Source: Carettochelys insculpta
Lineage: Eukaryota > Chordata > Testudines > Carettochelyidae
Assembly: GCF_033958435.1 (NCBI RefSeq)
Contig: NC_134137.1
Span: forward strand, 255,548,501-255,612,500
DNA length: 64,000 bases
Reading direction: 5' to 3'
In this document: piece after piece, positions 1 to 12,681 of the stretch
Position numbering within the stretch: position 1 is the first letter of the stretch
Layout: the number at the start of each line of letters is the position of its first letter
Program-made: the position numbers and the translations under genes
Notes under the pieces: model-generated
What the model was told of the DNA's origin: nothing
The model's database searches: none
The model's input: only the letters and a program-made list of their open reading frames with translations

Positions 1-720
1 ACGTGGGAATGGAAAAAATATTTCCTTATGCTTGCCTTGCATTTGATTAACTGTACATAAACAAATATGCAGTATCTACAAAATAATATCTAGTCTGAAA
101 ACAATAGGACCATATCAATCTAATTAAGAGTATTATAAATATATACAATGTTTATCTATGATACAGTCTGAAATCAGATTATTCTTGTATGACACGCATC
201 TACATTTAGACTTTCCATGACACGCAGCCTATCTGCATCTCTGCCCTCATTTTCTTCCCATTCCCATTAATATACCAGCTCCAAAACACCTTTCTCTCTT
301 CTTGCGCATATTTCTGTGCCTCTCTCTCCATGCTGTCCCTTATGCATGGAATTCTGTTCCCAAACATACACCCCAAGCTACTGGGTGCTTATTAGCTTTG
401 GGGGGAGAAGTCAGGCTTCTGATTATGAGTTTAATTTAGAACCCTGTTTATTTTAAATCTGTTCCGTCCCATCATTGTGTACTGCTGCCTTTTAGTCAAA
501 TTGATCCCACTATTAATAGCTTCATTAGAAGCCAACATCAGCAATTCCTAACAGCAACCTAGTTTTTCTACAAAACAGGTGAATGTTTCAAAAATGTTAT
601 CAGGTAACTGACATTATTCATTCAAAGGGGAGTAAACATCCCTCTGCATCAGATGATTAGTTCTGGATATCTTGCTTTTTATCACCCATGGCTAGAGCAG
701 AAGTCAGCACCTGAGAATAG
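1..720. other. AT-rich sequence with no recognised feature
   Basis: I see no coding exon, RNA gene or recognisable repeat here. Short reading frames lack any protein family resemblance. Confidence 0.5.
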
Positions 721-721
721 T

Positions 722-905
722 ATGATCCCTGTTTTTACAGCTGGGGAAACTGGAGCACATGATGATTAAAGCCAACTGTTTTAAACACAATATAGATGCC
801 TAGGATGTAAATTTTGGCACAAGTGACTTTCCCAAGATGTCAGAAGATATCAGAAGCTGACTTGAGAATAGTAGTCAGGTCTCCTGACTCTGTGACTTTA
901 CTACA
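722..905 (+). repeat. MIR-like SINE relic
   Basis: The stretch follows the order of the MIR/CORE-SINE body: a segment like 'ttacagctggggaaactg', then 'aagtgactttcccaagatg', then 'caggtctcctgactctgtg'. In MIR these are the 'acagatggggaaactgag', 'agtgacttgcccaaggtc' and 'ccaggtctcctgactcc' blocks. The copy is diverged and has an insertion between the first and second blocks. The family is recognised by eye only. Confidence 0.72.
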
Positions 906-1644
906 AAGTAAGTTTTTGCTCCCAAAGTGTTCGTATTTGAGTTGCTTGGCCCAAACACTTTGACATTCCAGAGACAGCTCTTCAAACTCCACTGTCTTGC
1001 ACTTCACAATTTCACTTCAGCATGAGTTTAATGGAAAATATTTTTATTTAAATTTAAAAAGTGTTGGCAGCAAACAGATTAAAACTGTTTTAGTTACTCT
1101 GGAGCACATTGGAAAAAACTTAATTCATCTGCCACCTTTATATCCCACTTAAGGGCCTAGTACAACAGCCAAGAGTGCTTAAAAGGGTCCGACATTGAGA
1201 TGTGCTTTTAGATAAAGAATGAGTCATAAAAATAATAGGCACTAAAATTAGTCCTATTGGCCATGTGTACATAGAAAGCAAAATCTCAGTGTTAGCTGTG
1301 CTTAAACTATTTCTGCACAAATTATGTCCTTCCTTGTAATTCAGAGATGAGCTTGGATAAAAAAAAACACTGAACTTTAGGAAAGTTCAAATCTGATCTT
1401 TGTAGCCCACACCAATTCTACACTGTTTGCATATACCTTTCCCCTACATATGTCATGTCATCAAGTTTCAGATGTTATGCTGAATATTTAATTTCATGTC
1501 AAATGAGGCAGATTAATAAGCAACAAGCGTACAGCATAAAACACACCATCATAAAGAACAAAACATTTGGTAGAGATACTAAAAACAAAGATGTAACCAT
1601 GAAACCAAGCCATGCAACTACTATGCTAATGTACCGTATGAAAC
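906..1644. other. No recognised feature
   Basis: AT-rich sequence. The small open frames at 1138-1320 and 1455-1652 have no recognisable domain and look like chance frames. Confidence 0.5.
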
Positions 1645-2095
1645 ACACGTAAAGCTCCTCAAATCACAGCAGTGCTGTGCAGGTTGGCGTTGCCCACAGA
1701 AGTCCTGATCAGGCCTTCTGATGGTGTGGGAGGGACAAAGGGGTAAGGGCTGAAGACCTGGGTCTATTAAATTGCCACTGGAGCCCTGGGCAGCCCACTC
1801 AGGGAAGCGCAAAGAACTGGCTGAGGGGGGCCTGGCATGATGCAGACAGTGCTGAGGGCTGGCTGTTCCTATCCCCATCCCTTCCTGGAGTAGACAGCTG
1901 TTCTCCCTCTCCCCAAACACACCTTGCTCAGAGACCTGGCAAAGGCTGATAGGATAGGGACCTCCGGCCAGCTGCCTAGCCAATATGCCTTTTGCTAGAC
2001 ATAAGAATGCCTTTTGCGAAGAGGCGGAATGACAGGGCCCATACTGCCGCAGCTGCTGCAGGGACCTTGCAAGTGCAGAGTCTGAACTCACAACT
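1645..2095. other. GC-richer island, unclassified
   Basis: About 450 bases of clearly higher GC content within AT-rich flanks, open on the minus strand for 169 codons (1621-2130). The translation is low-complexity and unlike any family I know, so I do not call it a gene. An old LTR or other unclassified repeat would explain the composition. Confidence 0.35.
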
Positions 2096-2399
2096 AGCAG
2101 ACAAACCGAGGAATAGTGAACAAAGTGCAAACTGGTGGTCTGGTGATTGGAACAAAGGCTAAGACTGATATGTTATATGCTGAAGTAGCAATGCTAGATA
2201 ATAGTCTGGATGTAACCCAAAAGTACACATCAAAGTGAAAAGCAAGATGATGCTGGAGAAAAAGCAGTAATAGAAACAACTGGGGATTAATGTCAGTACT
2301 AGCTCATCCCTCTCCCACACACACCAATTAATAGGGCCCCTGGGGCTGCTTGATGCCCCAGGTAACTGCTGAGTCTGGTTATGCCTAGTGCCAGCTCAA

Positions 2400-2815
2400 C
2401 TTAAGAGAAAAAAAGATCAGAATCTGCATCTTGCGATGGTTCCATTTAAGACCAGTGTGTCAATGTGTGTCAGATACATGTGTCTGGGTATCAGGAGAAA
2501 AGACAGGTGAAGAGAGGTGAGTCATCAGCAAAAACTGATAGCAAAGGCCATGCAGCCAGTCGAGGTCACCCAAGGATAAAGCATGGGGAGGGCAGAGGGG
2601 GAAGATGAAAGGTATGAAATTCCTGTAGAACTCAGAGGAGAAGAAAAGGAACCATCAAAACCCACTAAAAAGTGTTTGAGGAAGAAGGAAGAGAACCCAA
2701 GAGAAAGTAGGCCCGTTAAAAAAGCAAAGAAGAGCATGGGGTCAAGGAGGAGGAGAGCTATCATATCAAAAGCTGTAGAAAGGTCAGAAAAGACTGAGGG
2801 TTAGGTAGAGAAAGA
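2400..2815. repeat. Purine-rich stretch resembling an old interspersed repeat
   Basis: A strongly purine-biased strand with phrases such as 'ggaagaagg', 'agagaaccc', 'tcaaggaggagg' and 'gctgtagaaaggtcagaaa'. The order resembles an old tetrapod repeat that I also associate with mammalian genomes, but I cannot name it. Open frames on both strands across it follow from the composition. Confidence 0.3.
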
Positions 2816-4130
2816 CTCAGTTCTTGGGTTCCAATCTTAAAAGAAGATTTTTAATCCATTGAAAGGTTCAAAAAGGATCACTGGGCATTCAAGGCCCTCA
2901 GCACTTCTCACAAGGAGCTTAGCATGCTGCCACAGTAAACCCTCGACAATCTTCTGCACTTATTTAACACAAAAAGGGTTTCATTAGGATTTGCTCTTTT
3001 CCCGTATGCTCCAGAGGCAAAATACCAGCACCAGGGACCTTTCTCCCATGGTCAAAATTCTCCTTTAGATCCTGGCCAAACCACTTCCTTCAGAGGCAAG
3101 GGGGGAAGCCGATTGCTTAGCACTGCGTGAACAATTCCTTGGAGCAATTTTATCAGATGCAAGTTTAGTCAGACTATCACTAGACAAAGGACTTCAATGT
3201 TGACAGAACTATCATGCAAACTTTGCTCAATGCAGAGAACAGAGGACAAGATTTTCAAAGGTGTCCAAGGAAATCAGGCATCCAGCAGTGTCCTTTATCT
3301 CTGCAGAGTCAGTTAAACAGGAATCCTCAGTCAAGTTCCATAAAAGAAAATGAACAAAATTCAATCCCCAAACAGTTCAGAGTTGTGTGACTGTACTACA
3401 GGTTGAGTTTCCTATTGTGTAGTGAGACAGTATTTCTGATAATCAGGCAGAAATAAATAGTTCCTATTTTTATTCTTCCCTGCCCCCACCCTCCCAAGGG
3501 CTGGCCAAGCCTACATTGGGCCATATCTAAAATGTTGTGTAAAAGCCAATCCTCTAAAGTCAGAAGCAAGAGAATAGGGAGGGAGGAATTAAGTCATTCC
3601 ACAATAATCCTGCAAAGCTTTGCCTAAAAATGGCTAATATTGGAAGAGCTGCCACAGTACACGCCAGAGAAAGACTGAGTGAACAACTCCTTTGCTACAG
3701 TCATAAGCCGATGCTTGTGTCAGAGAAAAGTATTCTAAATAGATGGGTCATAGATGATCACCCAGGTTCTCAGGGGAAACAATCAGTCCTGCCAAAGATC
3801 TAACATAGTTCTGCATAGCCGCGTCACATCCATACTGGATTCACAGTCAGACTCTAATGTCTGTTGTCTGATCTAGTGAGTTTTATTTCTGGCTGATGGG
3901 GTTGGCCTTTGGGCTCTCCCAAGTCTGCTGTCCCAGGCTCCCATCATTTGGTGACCTTGAAATGTCAGAACTAGTCTCAATTTTCATTTTAAAAACAAGC
4001 TTGTGTGTCTCTCTTTTTTTCCTTTCAAAGATAGTTATGAAAGTTAACTGATGGCCAGAAGTGTTACGGATATTTCCTCATGGCCAAAAGTTACGTATAG
4101 TCCTCACAAACTGGCACCCATGGCAGAGTG
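2816..4130. other. No recognised feature
   Basis: Mixed-composition unique-looking sequence with no exon-like, tRNA-like or transposon-terminal motif that I can support. Confidence 0.45.
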
Positions 4131-4930
4131 TTCAAGTGCATTAAAACTTCTCATTCTCCATTTTTCGGAGGAGGGTCCCAGATCAATCTGCCTGTGGAAG
4201 CCAGTGCCAACCCCAGGCCACCACTTATAGCGCTAGAGCCAAGGCAAACTTCCTCACAGCTGGCTGGCAAATTGCCCACAGCTACACTGACTCTGCTGCT
4301 CAACCACCATGATGTCTGGTGATAAGTAACAAAAAGATGGCAGAACACCAGGCTCTAGTGCAGAACGTTGAATCCAGAGGCGTGACCTGGAAGCAGGCCT
4401 TGGTCAACAGCTCCCAATGAGTCAGCCTTCAATGGAAAAAAACAAACAGCAGCAGTCCAACAAGAGAGTGAAACACAGCTAGCAACAAAACATCCTAATA
4501 CTGCTCTGTTGGCCCTGGGGCAGATGGGAGAGGGGCCCAGCTTTGTGTCCACAGAAGGCGCATGGCCAAGGGCAGAAGGGGCATGGCCAAGAGCAGCGCA
4601 CCCTTAGCGCCACCTGGATTGCAGTGCTGGGTTTCCCTCCCTCACAGCCATACAGAGCAGTGCAACGGCACTGTGGGTGCACTTCAAATGCTGAGCCACA
4701 TTGCAACTGCCCCCTTTGCCACCTCCCATCTCAGATTCTCCCCCACACACACACCAGAGTACACAGCTGTCGTGGCCAGCACAGGGAAAGGGTTTTGAGG
4801 GGTTGTGTGGCCCATCTGTGAATTCAAAGCAGCACAGCCCCGGAAATGAGTGCTGTAGAGGAGGTGATAGATAGAAAATGCACTTCTCCCAGAAGCTCCC
4901 CATCCTACCACACAGCACCCAAAACCCAGC
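4130..4930. other. GC-richer block with a short direct repeat, unclassified
   Basis: Several overlapping frames are open because GC is raised and stop codons are rare, not because of coding bias. A short direct repeat ('gcatggccaag' followed by 'ggcag' or 'agcag') occurs twice at about 4560-4597. No domain, splice structure or transposon terminus was recognised. Confidence 0.35.
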
Positions 4931-5633
4931 CTTGCTTCTTCTCACAATCTAAATCCCACAATCACTTGTAGCCATGGGGACTAAGGAAACTCATAGGTGA
5001 GAGGATGATTTTTGGGGTAGCGAACCAAAAGGGGGTGGCAACTAATGTTTAACTGAATATGAGTGAGCGAGCCTGACATTTTCATTCCATTTATGAAACT
5101 GACTTCCCCAATGGCCACAGAAGTTGCTTTCTATCTTTCTCTCTCAGGGGTTTGATTGGCTGCACATGGTCAGGGTCTAACCAATCGCTATCTGTGGGAT
5201 CAAGAAAGAATTTCCACCCAGGAGGATTTAAGCAGTGACTTTGAGCAGGGGAGAAGTTTGCCTTCTGCTGCATCATTGTGCATGTGTTTCACTTGCTGAA
5301 ATTATATTCATAATTATATTCACCCCCATAATCAATTTTGCCTGGGGCGTTGGTGTATCTTGCGCTTACCTATTTTCTTCCTGTGGCACAAAGCAGTTTA
5401 TTATCCTGAAGCCTGTAATGCTTGGTCTAATTTCAGTTGCTAGGTTTAGCATATGAGTGATGGGTGTTGTTCATGGCACGTGCTATGCAGTTCAGACTAA
5501 CTGATCAGGTTTCTGGCCTTGCTTTCTGACATTTTTAAGAAGCGCTTACAATTATTTTCTTTTTCCTACCTCTCTTATCACCAAGGGTAAGCAGAGTCAT
5601 TTTTATTCCAGCAAGACCATTTTTTTAAAGTAA

Positions 5634-5908
5634 GGCTACAGCTACTCTTACCTTGAAGGTCAATAGCTGCTACTCAATTTTTGGTGCCCCAAAAATCGAC
5701 TTTGAAGCCATCGACTTCCATACCTGTCTTCACAACAGAAGGTCAACAGCAGCTTTCTTCCCATCAAGCTTCTTTAATCCTCACAGCTCATGAGGAGTTC
5801 CAGGGTCAGCGCTGATCCCGGAATGTGCCGTTTTACGCATGTGTGAAACAGCACCCTGGAAGATCAACCAGGAGCAGTCGATCTTCTACGGTAAGTGTAG
5901 ATGTAGCC
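5634..5908. mobile_element. MITE with TAA target duplication (Harbinger-like)
   Basis: The left end reads GGCTACAGCTACTCTTACC. The reverse complement of the right end reads GGCTACATCTACACTTACC, giving a 19-bp terminal inverted repeat with three differences. TAA flanks both sides (5631-5633 and 5909-5911), matching the 3-bp TWA duplications of PIF/Harbinger elements. The 275-bp interior has no transposase frame. The superfamily is inferred from terminus and duplication. Confidence 0.75.
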
Positions 5909-5911
5909 TAA

Positions 5912-6936
5912 AGTTTCTTTTAGGATAGGCTTCTGCAATTACCACAGAGGAGCTCTCCACTTTTATTAGCTATTTCCCCTATCTGGGCAAACCTTGGGTG
6001 CTTAACTGTCTTTGCTTCTGATATTTTAAATGCTGGCTATAATGTAATTTTACTTTGTAATTAAAGTGTTTTTCATAAGCCCTTTAAAAATCATTTGAAT
6101 AGCAGTGTCATTTTGGACCTCCATTCTTAATGCCAGAGCAATCCATTTTGGCATTTTGTTCTAATGCCTGAGCGTGCTCCGAAACAACAGAGTTTTTGTA
6201 TTTCTGCATCAGCAGACTGGTGGTAACACGGCCCAAAATGACACAGTGAAGGTGGAAAGTCAAAGGCTTTGTTCAGATATGGGGTAACATTTTAAAACTG
6301 TGGATTTGTCCCATTGTTAGTTTTTGTCCTGCTTTGGGCATGGACTCTATAACCTCCTGAGGTCTCCTCCAGACAGAGGATTCGATGACTTAGGCTGCTA
6401 TATCCCATTTTCAGAAGTGACAGAGGCCTGATTGAAAGGCAGAGGGACTTAGGCACCTACATCACTCTGCAACAGGTTGAAGCTTTTACCTGTTTAACCT
6501 CCAACGCTCCTTGTTTTGTGAACATCTTTTTGATTATAACCTTCACTCTGAATTGTAACTTCCACATTGGCTTAAGACATCTTGTTTGTGCTGAAAACTA
6601 CTCGAAACTTGACAATATCAGTCCATTCTTGAAACTGTGTGCTTATCCTATTGTGGGAGACATAGTTCAGAGGGATAACATTGAAAGAGCCATCAAAAAG
6701 TCAGCGTTGAACTATTTTTCCCTCATGGAACAATGGGTTACCTACATTTCAGCAGCAGTAGTGGTAATGTGCTCCCCAAAGAAACATCTGCTTTAAACCT
6801 CCTTCTGGCATCATTTCACAATTACCGGGCATAAGCACCGCTCCTGAGCCAATAAAAGCCACCCTGGCTTTGTGCAGATACAAACTCCAGTGAACATTTC
6901 CTCTGATACAGAAGAGGGACCCTGCATTATTTAGAT
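5912..6936. other. No recognised gene; one 28-bp segment recurs elsewhere
   Basis: Unremarkable sequence except for 6818-6845, which matches 8679-8706 with one visible difference. The open frame at 6518-6796 has no recognisable domain. Confidence 0.45.
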
Positions 6937-7325
6937 CAGGGGTGAGCAAACCGGGGATTGGGCCTCCTCTGGGGTGCATGAAATGTCACAAGGAGGGCAC
7001 AGTACAATTGGCTGCTATGTGTCAGGCTCATCCATCTCATTAAAAACGAAGAACTATGTTTTGTTTTGATAGTATATAGACTAGCACGACTATCTCTGTT
7101 CCTATGTCATTGATTTTATGTCTGTGTGTTCACATTTATATACCCATTAATAAAGTTTTCAAGGTCTACATATTTTCTTACATGTGCTGAAAGGGTTTTT
7201 TTCATATGAACATATAACTGCAATTTCCATCAGTTTGGGTGACATTAGACAGGCAGCGGGTGTGGGGGAAGCAGCTAATTGCAGGGACAAAAAGTGGGGC
7301 CTGATGTAAAAAGTTTGCTCACCCC
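6937..7325. mobile_element. hAT-like nonautonomous element
   Basis: The left end is CAGGGGTGAGCAAAC and the right end GTTTGCTCACCCC, a terminal inverted repeat of the hAT 'CAGnGGTnnnCAA' type. I could not find a convincing 8-bp duplication, so the exact edges are uncertain. A short PLE 3'-end fragment sits inside at about 7055-7105. Confidence 0.68.
7055..7105 (+). repeat. Short Penelope-like 3'-terminal fragment
   Basis: 'ttttgttttgatagtatata' followed by 'gactagcacgactatctctg' matches the outer end of the PLE palindromes at 22773-23389 and 55823-55986. It is nested in the hAT element. The repeated 'ctatgt' on either side may be a target duplication. Confidence 0.55.
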
Positions 7326-8568
7326 ATATAAGCTCATAGTGCCGTAGACACACGCACACGTTCATATCGTAGCGACTTTAGATTTTTCTCCATTGCTGTG
7401 GTTCTAACCTGGCATGTTATACAGTGTATCTACTGTTCTCTGGGTTTGCTGTGCTTGGTGCCCTTCTTCCATTCCCTGCGCTTGAGGAAATAAAAGATGA
7501 GTTTTAATTCATTTGACTGGGACCAACACCATTCAGAATGCAGTGCCAGAAGTAAACTTGGCAAACAAATCAGCAGGTTTAAGTAGTCCCTTAGCAGCAC
7601 TTAAGTATCACTGAGGTAAGATGCCTCTGACTTGATTTAGGATCATCCAGATGTGAAGCCAATCAGGCAGCCCCAGGCTGTGTGCGTCAGAGCCAGCCAT
7701 TCATGTTTTGAACAGCAAATTGGCAATACAGTTTTGCCGGTTAAATCCCAAGTAAGGCAGAGCTAGGAGGAGTTTACAGCCATCAACAATGAACTGGAAG
7801 GAGGGGGAAGAGAGAAAAAACCCTCTGACATCAAAACCGCCCACATTAATGATAATGAAGTGTTCAGATACTATGGTGACAGAGGCCACAAGTAGATGGA
7901 TAAAATATACTCCTTACGTAGATTGCTCGTGTGTGTTTTTTAATATGGTAATCACAGTCTCGGGTCTGTGATGATCAATGTTCGAGAAAAAGAAAGTTGA
8001 GTGGGCACAACTGAGCTGGAGGCGGGGGTAGGTTTCTGTGCTCATCTTTTTAAGTGAAAGAGCCTGGGAGGTTACTAGTGTTAGAAATGGTGTTGTGGGA
8101 ACAGCCAGCCTTTCAAATATACTGCATTCCACAGGGTTATTCAGCAATAAATACTTATGTTAACACTGTTTGAAAAAAAAAAAGCAAGTGCCTGATCACA
8201 CGCAGTTCGTTGAAGGAGATGTCATGGGGATCTGAGCTAATTCCTGTGAAGTGGCAGTTGCTAACGTAATCATGTGATTTTCTATGAACAGTAAACTAAG
8301 CAAGCATTCAGAATGAGCTCAGACAGGTGGATCATTGCTCTTAGACCCTGTGGCTGAAAACTAGTCTTGTATTTTTTTAAAGCAATGTTTAACGATTTTA
8401 TCCATCCATTTTTATCCTTTTTTCCCATCTGTTTCCCAGTTTAGGGATTTACAAATTAGCCCACACGGGGGGTGCAATATAATCTATTCAGATGCAAATG
8501 GAGGCAGAACAAAGCTGAGGGACAGATCTCTGAAGAATTAGTACCTGTTAGGTAAAGATGGGCCTACA
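7326..8568. other. No recognised feature
   Basis: Mixed-composition sequence with an A-run near 8172-8184. Open frames at 7701-7889, 7789-7971 and 7914-8147 overlap on opposite strands and have no domain. Confidence 0.45.
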
Positions 8569-8650
8569 CCTATTTGGGGCAGGGACTGTCCTTTTTGTTC
8601 TGTGTTTCTCTAGCACCTAGCAGAATATGGTTAAAGTCCATGACTGTGGT
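8569..8650 (+). repeat. L2-type LINE 3' tail or SINE carrying it
   Basis: 'ggggcagggactgtc' followed by a 'tctagcacctagcag' block has the order of L2-family 3' tails ('gggcagggactgtgtc ... cccagcgcctagcac'). It may be an L2 relic or a SINE that borrowed the tail. Confidence 0.5.
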
Positions 8651-8654
8651 TTTT

Positions 8655-8765
8655 AAAGTATGTCTACATTATAATTGGACAATTACCCGGCATAAGCACC
8701 GCTCCTCAGTGAACGCTGTTGAGAAAGCTATGGTTTGCCTTCGCCAGGTTGCATATGCCCAACAA
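8655..8765. mobile_element. Truncated MITE remnant
   Basis: 'gtatgtctacattataattgg' resembles the 'tatgtctacactag' termini of MITEs elsewhere in this window. It is followed by the 28-bp segment shared with 6818-6845. No second terminus is visible. Confidence 0.35.
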
Positions 8766-9179
8766 ATAAGTGCTTACTTTATGCTGGGTGGGCCAGAGAG
8801 CCGGAATGACTTTATAACTCAGCACAGCACCTAATGTACTCCCTTAGGACCCACAGTTTCCTTTCTACACATATACAAAGCAGAACTTCAACAGGAAACA
8901 GTGATATCCACCTATAGACTGACAGGACATTTCTTATGGAGGTAAGAAACCTAAGAATTGAAGTTAAGGTCCAGGACAACATCCTAATCCCTAGACTCTT
9001 TATCCTAGTTGTTGCATAATTCTGAAAGTCTAAATCTCTTAAACTATGCACTTAGAAACTAGTGGTAAACTATTCCCTTCCGCTACACACAGAAGAGCGT
9101 ATCAGAAAGGGTTACATACTCTGTGGCCCAAACCTTCAATAGCATTCATGTGGGCAGAGGCCAGCACCCTAAAAGTAGC

Positions 9180-10262
9180 TAGAAGATAATAGGGTTAAGG
9201 AATAACCAGCACGGATTTGTCAGGAACAAATCATACCAAACCAATCTAATTTCCTTCTTTAACAGGAATACCAGCATAACTGATAGGGAGGATGCAGTAG
9301 ACTTGACAGATCTGATTTTAGTGAGGCTTTTCACACAGTTCCTCATGATCCTCTTGTAAGCAAACTAGGAAAACATGGTCTAGATGAAATTACTAAGTTG
9401 GATGCATGACTGAGTCAAAGAATAGTTATCAATGGTTCGCTGTCAGACTGGGGTGTATCTAGTGGGGACTTGCAAAGGCCAGTGGACCAATACTATTCAA
9501 TATTTTCATTAACAGCAGAGTGAGCAGCAGGCATATAAAGTTTGCTGGGTGGAATTATAACCACTCTGGAGGACAGAATTTGAACTCAAGTTTAACTTGA
9601 GAAGTCAGAGAACTGATTTTAAATCAACAAGATGAACTGCAACAAAGACAACTGCAAAGTACTACACTGAGGAATGGGGGTGGAGGCAAATGTACACCTA
9701 TAAATTGAAGTAGTAGTACTGCTTAAAAAGTTGAATGAGTCAATGTGATCTGTTGCCAAAAAAAAAGGCTAATATTATTCTGATGTGAATTTACATAAAC
9801 CTGCCCTATTAGACACAAGTAATAATTCCTTGGCCCTGGTTAGATCTCATCTAGAGTATTGTATCCAAATCTGGAAAGCACACTTTTAAGGAAAATATAT
9901 AAATAAACTTGAAGAGACTCCAGAGGAAAGCAAAAAAAAGGTTTAGAAAATCTGACCCGTGACAGAAAGTTTAAAAAAATGTTTATTTGTTGTGAGAAAG
10001 ACCTACTGACCACCTTTAATTATGTTAAGGGTTATTGCAAAAAGGAGTGTGATCAATTGTTCTGCCTGTCCACTGAGGGTATTACAAGAAGTAATGGACT
10101 TAATCCACACCAAGGTGACTGAGGTTAGACATTATGGAAGAAAATTAATTAGAAGGGTAGTTAAACTCTGGAACAGACCTGCGAGGCAGGTTATAGAATC
10201 CCCATCATTGGCAGCTTGTAAGAACAGATTGAAAGGGTTGGTCCAGGTTCACCTGGTCTTGT
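9180..10262 (+). mobile_element. Decayed CR1-like LINE, 5'-truncated
   Basis: Near 9205-9245 the plus strand encodes 'NQHGFVRNKS', the CR1 reverse-transcriptase motif seen as 'SQHGFTKGKSCLINL' in the copy at 38.3 kb. Further on come 'edavdltdl' (the 'YLDFSKAF' region), a fragment like 'LFNIFINS', 'LVRSHLEYCIQIW' at about 9840-9870, and the 3' segment with 'vklwnrparqv' at about 10160-10200. Stops and frameshifts occur throughout, and no frame exceeds about 120 codons. Coordinates are approximate. Confidence 0.72.
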
Positions 10263-11793
10263 TTCAGCACAGGGAGCTGCACCTGATGTCCTCTCAAGGT
10301 CCAGCCCTGTCTCTCCATAATTCTTGTACAATTTCATTTGGGAGATTCCCTGGATACAAGGGTTCAGGTAAGCATATCAGATTGCTGGATTGAGACCCCA
10401 GTTGGTGACACTTTGTATGAAAGTTCTGTTACAAAACTTACCACCTCACAACGCCCCTCACGCCACTGTGGGGTTTTGGAGCAGCTTTGGCTCACATTTC
10501 CCCTGCTATTCTTTAACTGTAACCAGCCACCAATGGCTTCCAGGCTGCTTCAGTGACAGCCCCCTACCTCTGCTCCAGTTAGCCCCACCCCTTCCATGAC
10601 TCCAGTAGCCGCAGATTTTACATCAGTCTATAAATACTTCTTCCTCCCCAGCACACCACATTCCTTTTTCCCCTCCACTGCAGAGTCTACAGCACTCTCA
10701 CAAGCATCAGTGAAAAATTCTCTTTGCTTCACCTCCCCTCCCAGGGTTCACAGCACTCTCAGACCCTAAGCTCCTTCCCTAGGCCCTGGCCAAGAGATTC
10801 CTAACAGCTGCATTTGTTTTCCATCAGGTCTTCCACAGGAAAGACTCCCAGCTCTTCTCTGGATTTCTTCCTCAGCCAGACCTCTGCAAAGGCCTCTAGC
10901 CCTCAGGAAGCTGCAATCCCTCTACACTCTTCACCATTCACCTTCATATTGCTGGAATTTTCTCCCCCACACACATGCCAGAGTAGTGCCACAGGGCTAA
11001 TCGAAGGGGCAGCCACCCGGTCATGGGTTCATATGAAAAGCATCAATAACCAATTAAGAAGAAATGTTAATAAATAGCACATGGCTGTCCATGACTCCTT
11101 CCACCCATACCTTTATCACTATCTATAACTGAAGTTATTCATGCTTAATGACATTGATAAGCATGTTATAATGTATTAGCGCTTTAAACAGTGGAATTTT
11201 AATATAAAATGTGACTCCTAAGTTTATATGAGAATTCTAAAACTGTGACGAAACCTGAAATCAATGGGACTGAATAAAATAAGTCAGGACTTCAGGATTA
11301 GACTATTGTTTATTGCATATTAAGGGCACACACCTTCCCCTAGTACACAGATGTAAAGTGGTTGTTTCTGATTTTAAACATAATGGGATACAGGGCCGCA
11401 TTGCGTCATTGAAATAAGACATTCAACCATACCACCCCCTTCACCCTTGCTTCTAGTGAAAAATTAATCACATCACTTAATGCACTTTTGGCAGGCACTC
11501 AGATACTAAAATCACCAGGTAGAAATATTTCTGATGATACTGTTCCTCCTATTCCACGAGTTGGTGTGACTTTCAAATTTCATTTTCCTATTTCATTCAT
11601 GTACTTGTTTTTTGGCCATTCATCATAATAAGCTGGAGCTTATCTCTTGGATGTTTGCAACAAATCTCTTTAATGTAACCATGGTGTTGGGTGAATGGAT
11701 TATTTTGGTTTGTCCAACAAGGTCAAAGGACATTAAAGGAAACTTAATAAGGTATATAAAAAGGATTCTGAGGTCATCTGCAACTGTCTAAAA
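10263..11793. other. No recognised gene; pyrimidine-rich block at 10440-11000
   Basis: Between about 10440 and 11000 the plus strand is C- and T-rich, which keeps several frames open (for example 10814-11077). I recognise no domain and no transposon termini. An unclassified LTR is possible. Confidence 0.4.
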
Positions 11794-12098
11794 CGGTGTT
11801 TCTTAAACTGTGTTTTGTGGAACACTGGTGTGCCATGAACAACCATCAGGTATGCCACAAGGGTTTGGAAAAATACCCTGGTAGCATTTATTTCCTGTTA
11901 TAAAGACCAGACACAATGTTACTTTCTCATTGCTCATACACCTGATTACATTACTTCATTTTGGTTTTGCTGTATACGTTGCTGTATGGCAGGTTGGGTT
12001 TTTTTGGTCTGACAACAATTTTCTTAAGAAATTTTTCATAAGTGTTCTAAATAAAAATATTGGTAAGTGTTCTAGGGTCTCAACTTTAAGAAACATTG
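11794..12098. mobile_element. hAT MITE, copy A (about 305 bp)
   Basis: It begins CGGTGTTTCTTAAACT and ends CTTTAAGAAACATTG, giving inverted termini. Eight-base flanks gtctaaaa (11786-11793) and ctctaaaa (12099-12106) form a target duplication with one mismatch. A second copy at 41011-41309 shares the termini and internal blocks such as 'cacctgattacattact' and 'cattttggttttgctgtat'. There is no transposase; the 66-codon frame inside is incidental. Confidence 0.78.
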
Positions 12099-12681
12099 CT
12101 CTAAAAGGTACTAAGAAAATATGTTCTTAAGCTAGAAGGAGTTTGATCCTGCAAGTGCTCAACAACTTTATCTCCCAGTGATTTCATAGTATTTGGCATT
12201 AATTTGCAGGTTTGTCAAGTTCAGCCTGCAGCCAGCCTCCTACTCTGTAAAAGTACAGAGTGAGGAAATGTTGATTAACAGCAGAATGTATTGCCAATGA
12301 ATGCAGACAACAAACAATCCTTATTAATCTAGCGTAAAATTCACCTTTATGCAGAAAATCAGGACTAGGCCCTGTACCTTGTATTTCTCACAAAAAAGCA
12401 GCCCAGATCCATACAAGTCAAGGGAATGACTATTTCTGATTGAAAGATCCTTGGATATAACTTATAGCAAAGCAATGAGGATACTGTAAAAAGACGGACA
12501 GTATTATGGCAGTGGGAATATATATATTTGCATTTTTAAATATATGCAAATCATATATTGATGAAAGAGGAAGCAATGGTATTTGTCCTTGCATCCAGAA
12601 GCCGCTGTACTAATGCAGCTCCACCTCAGTCCTGCCCATCCAACAGGTAACTGGAATGCCTTAGGTCAGCAAGACCTCTTA

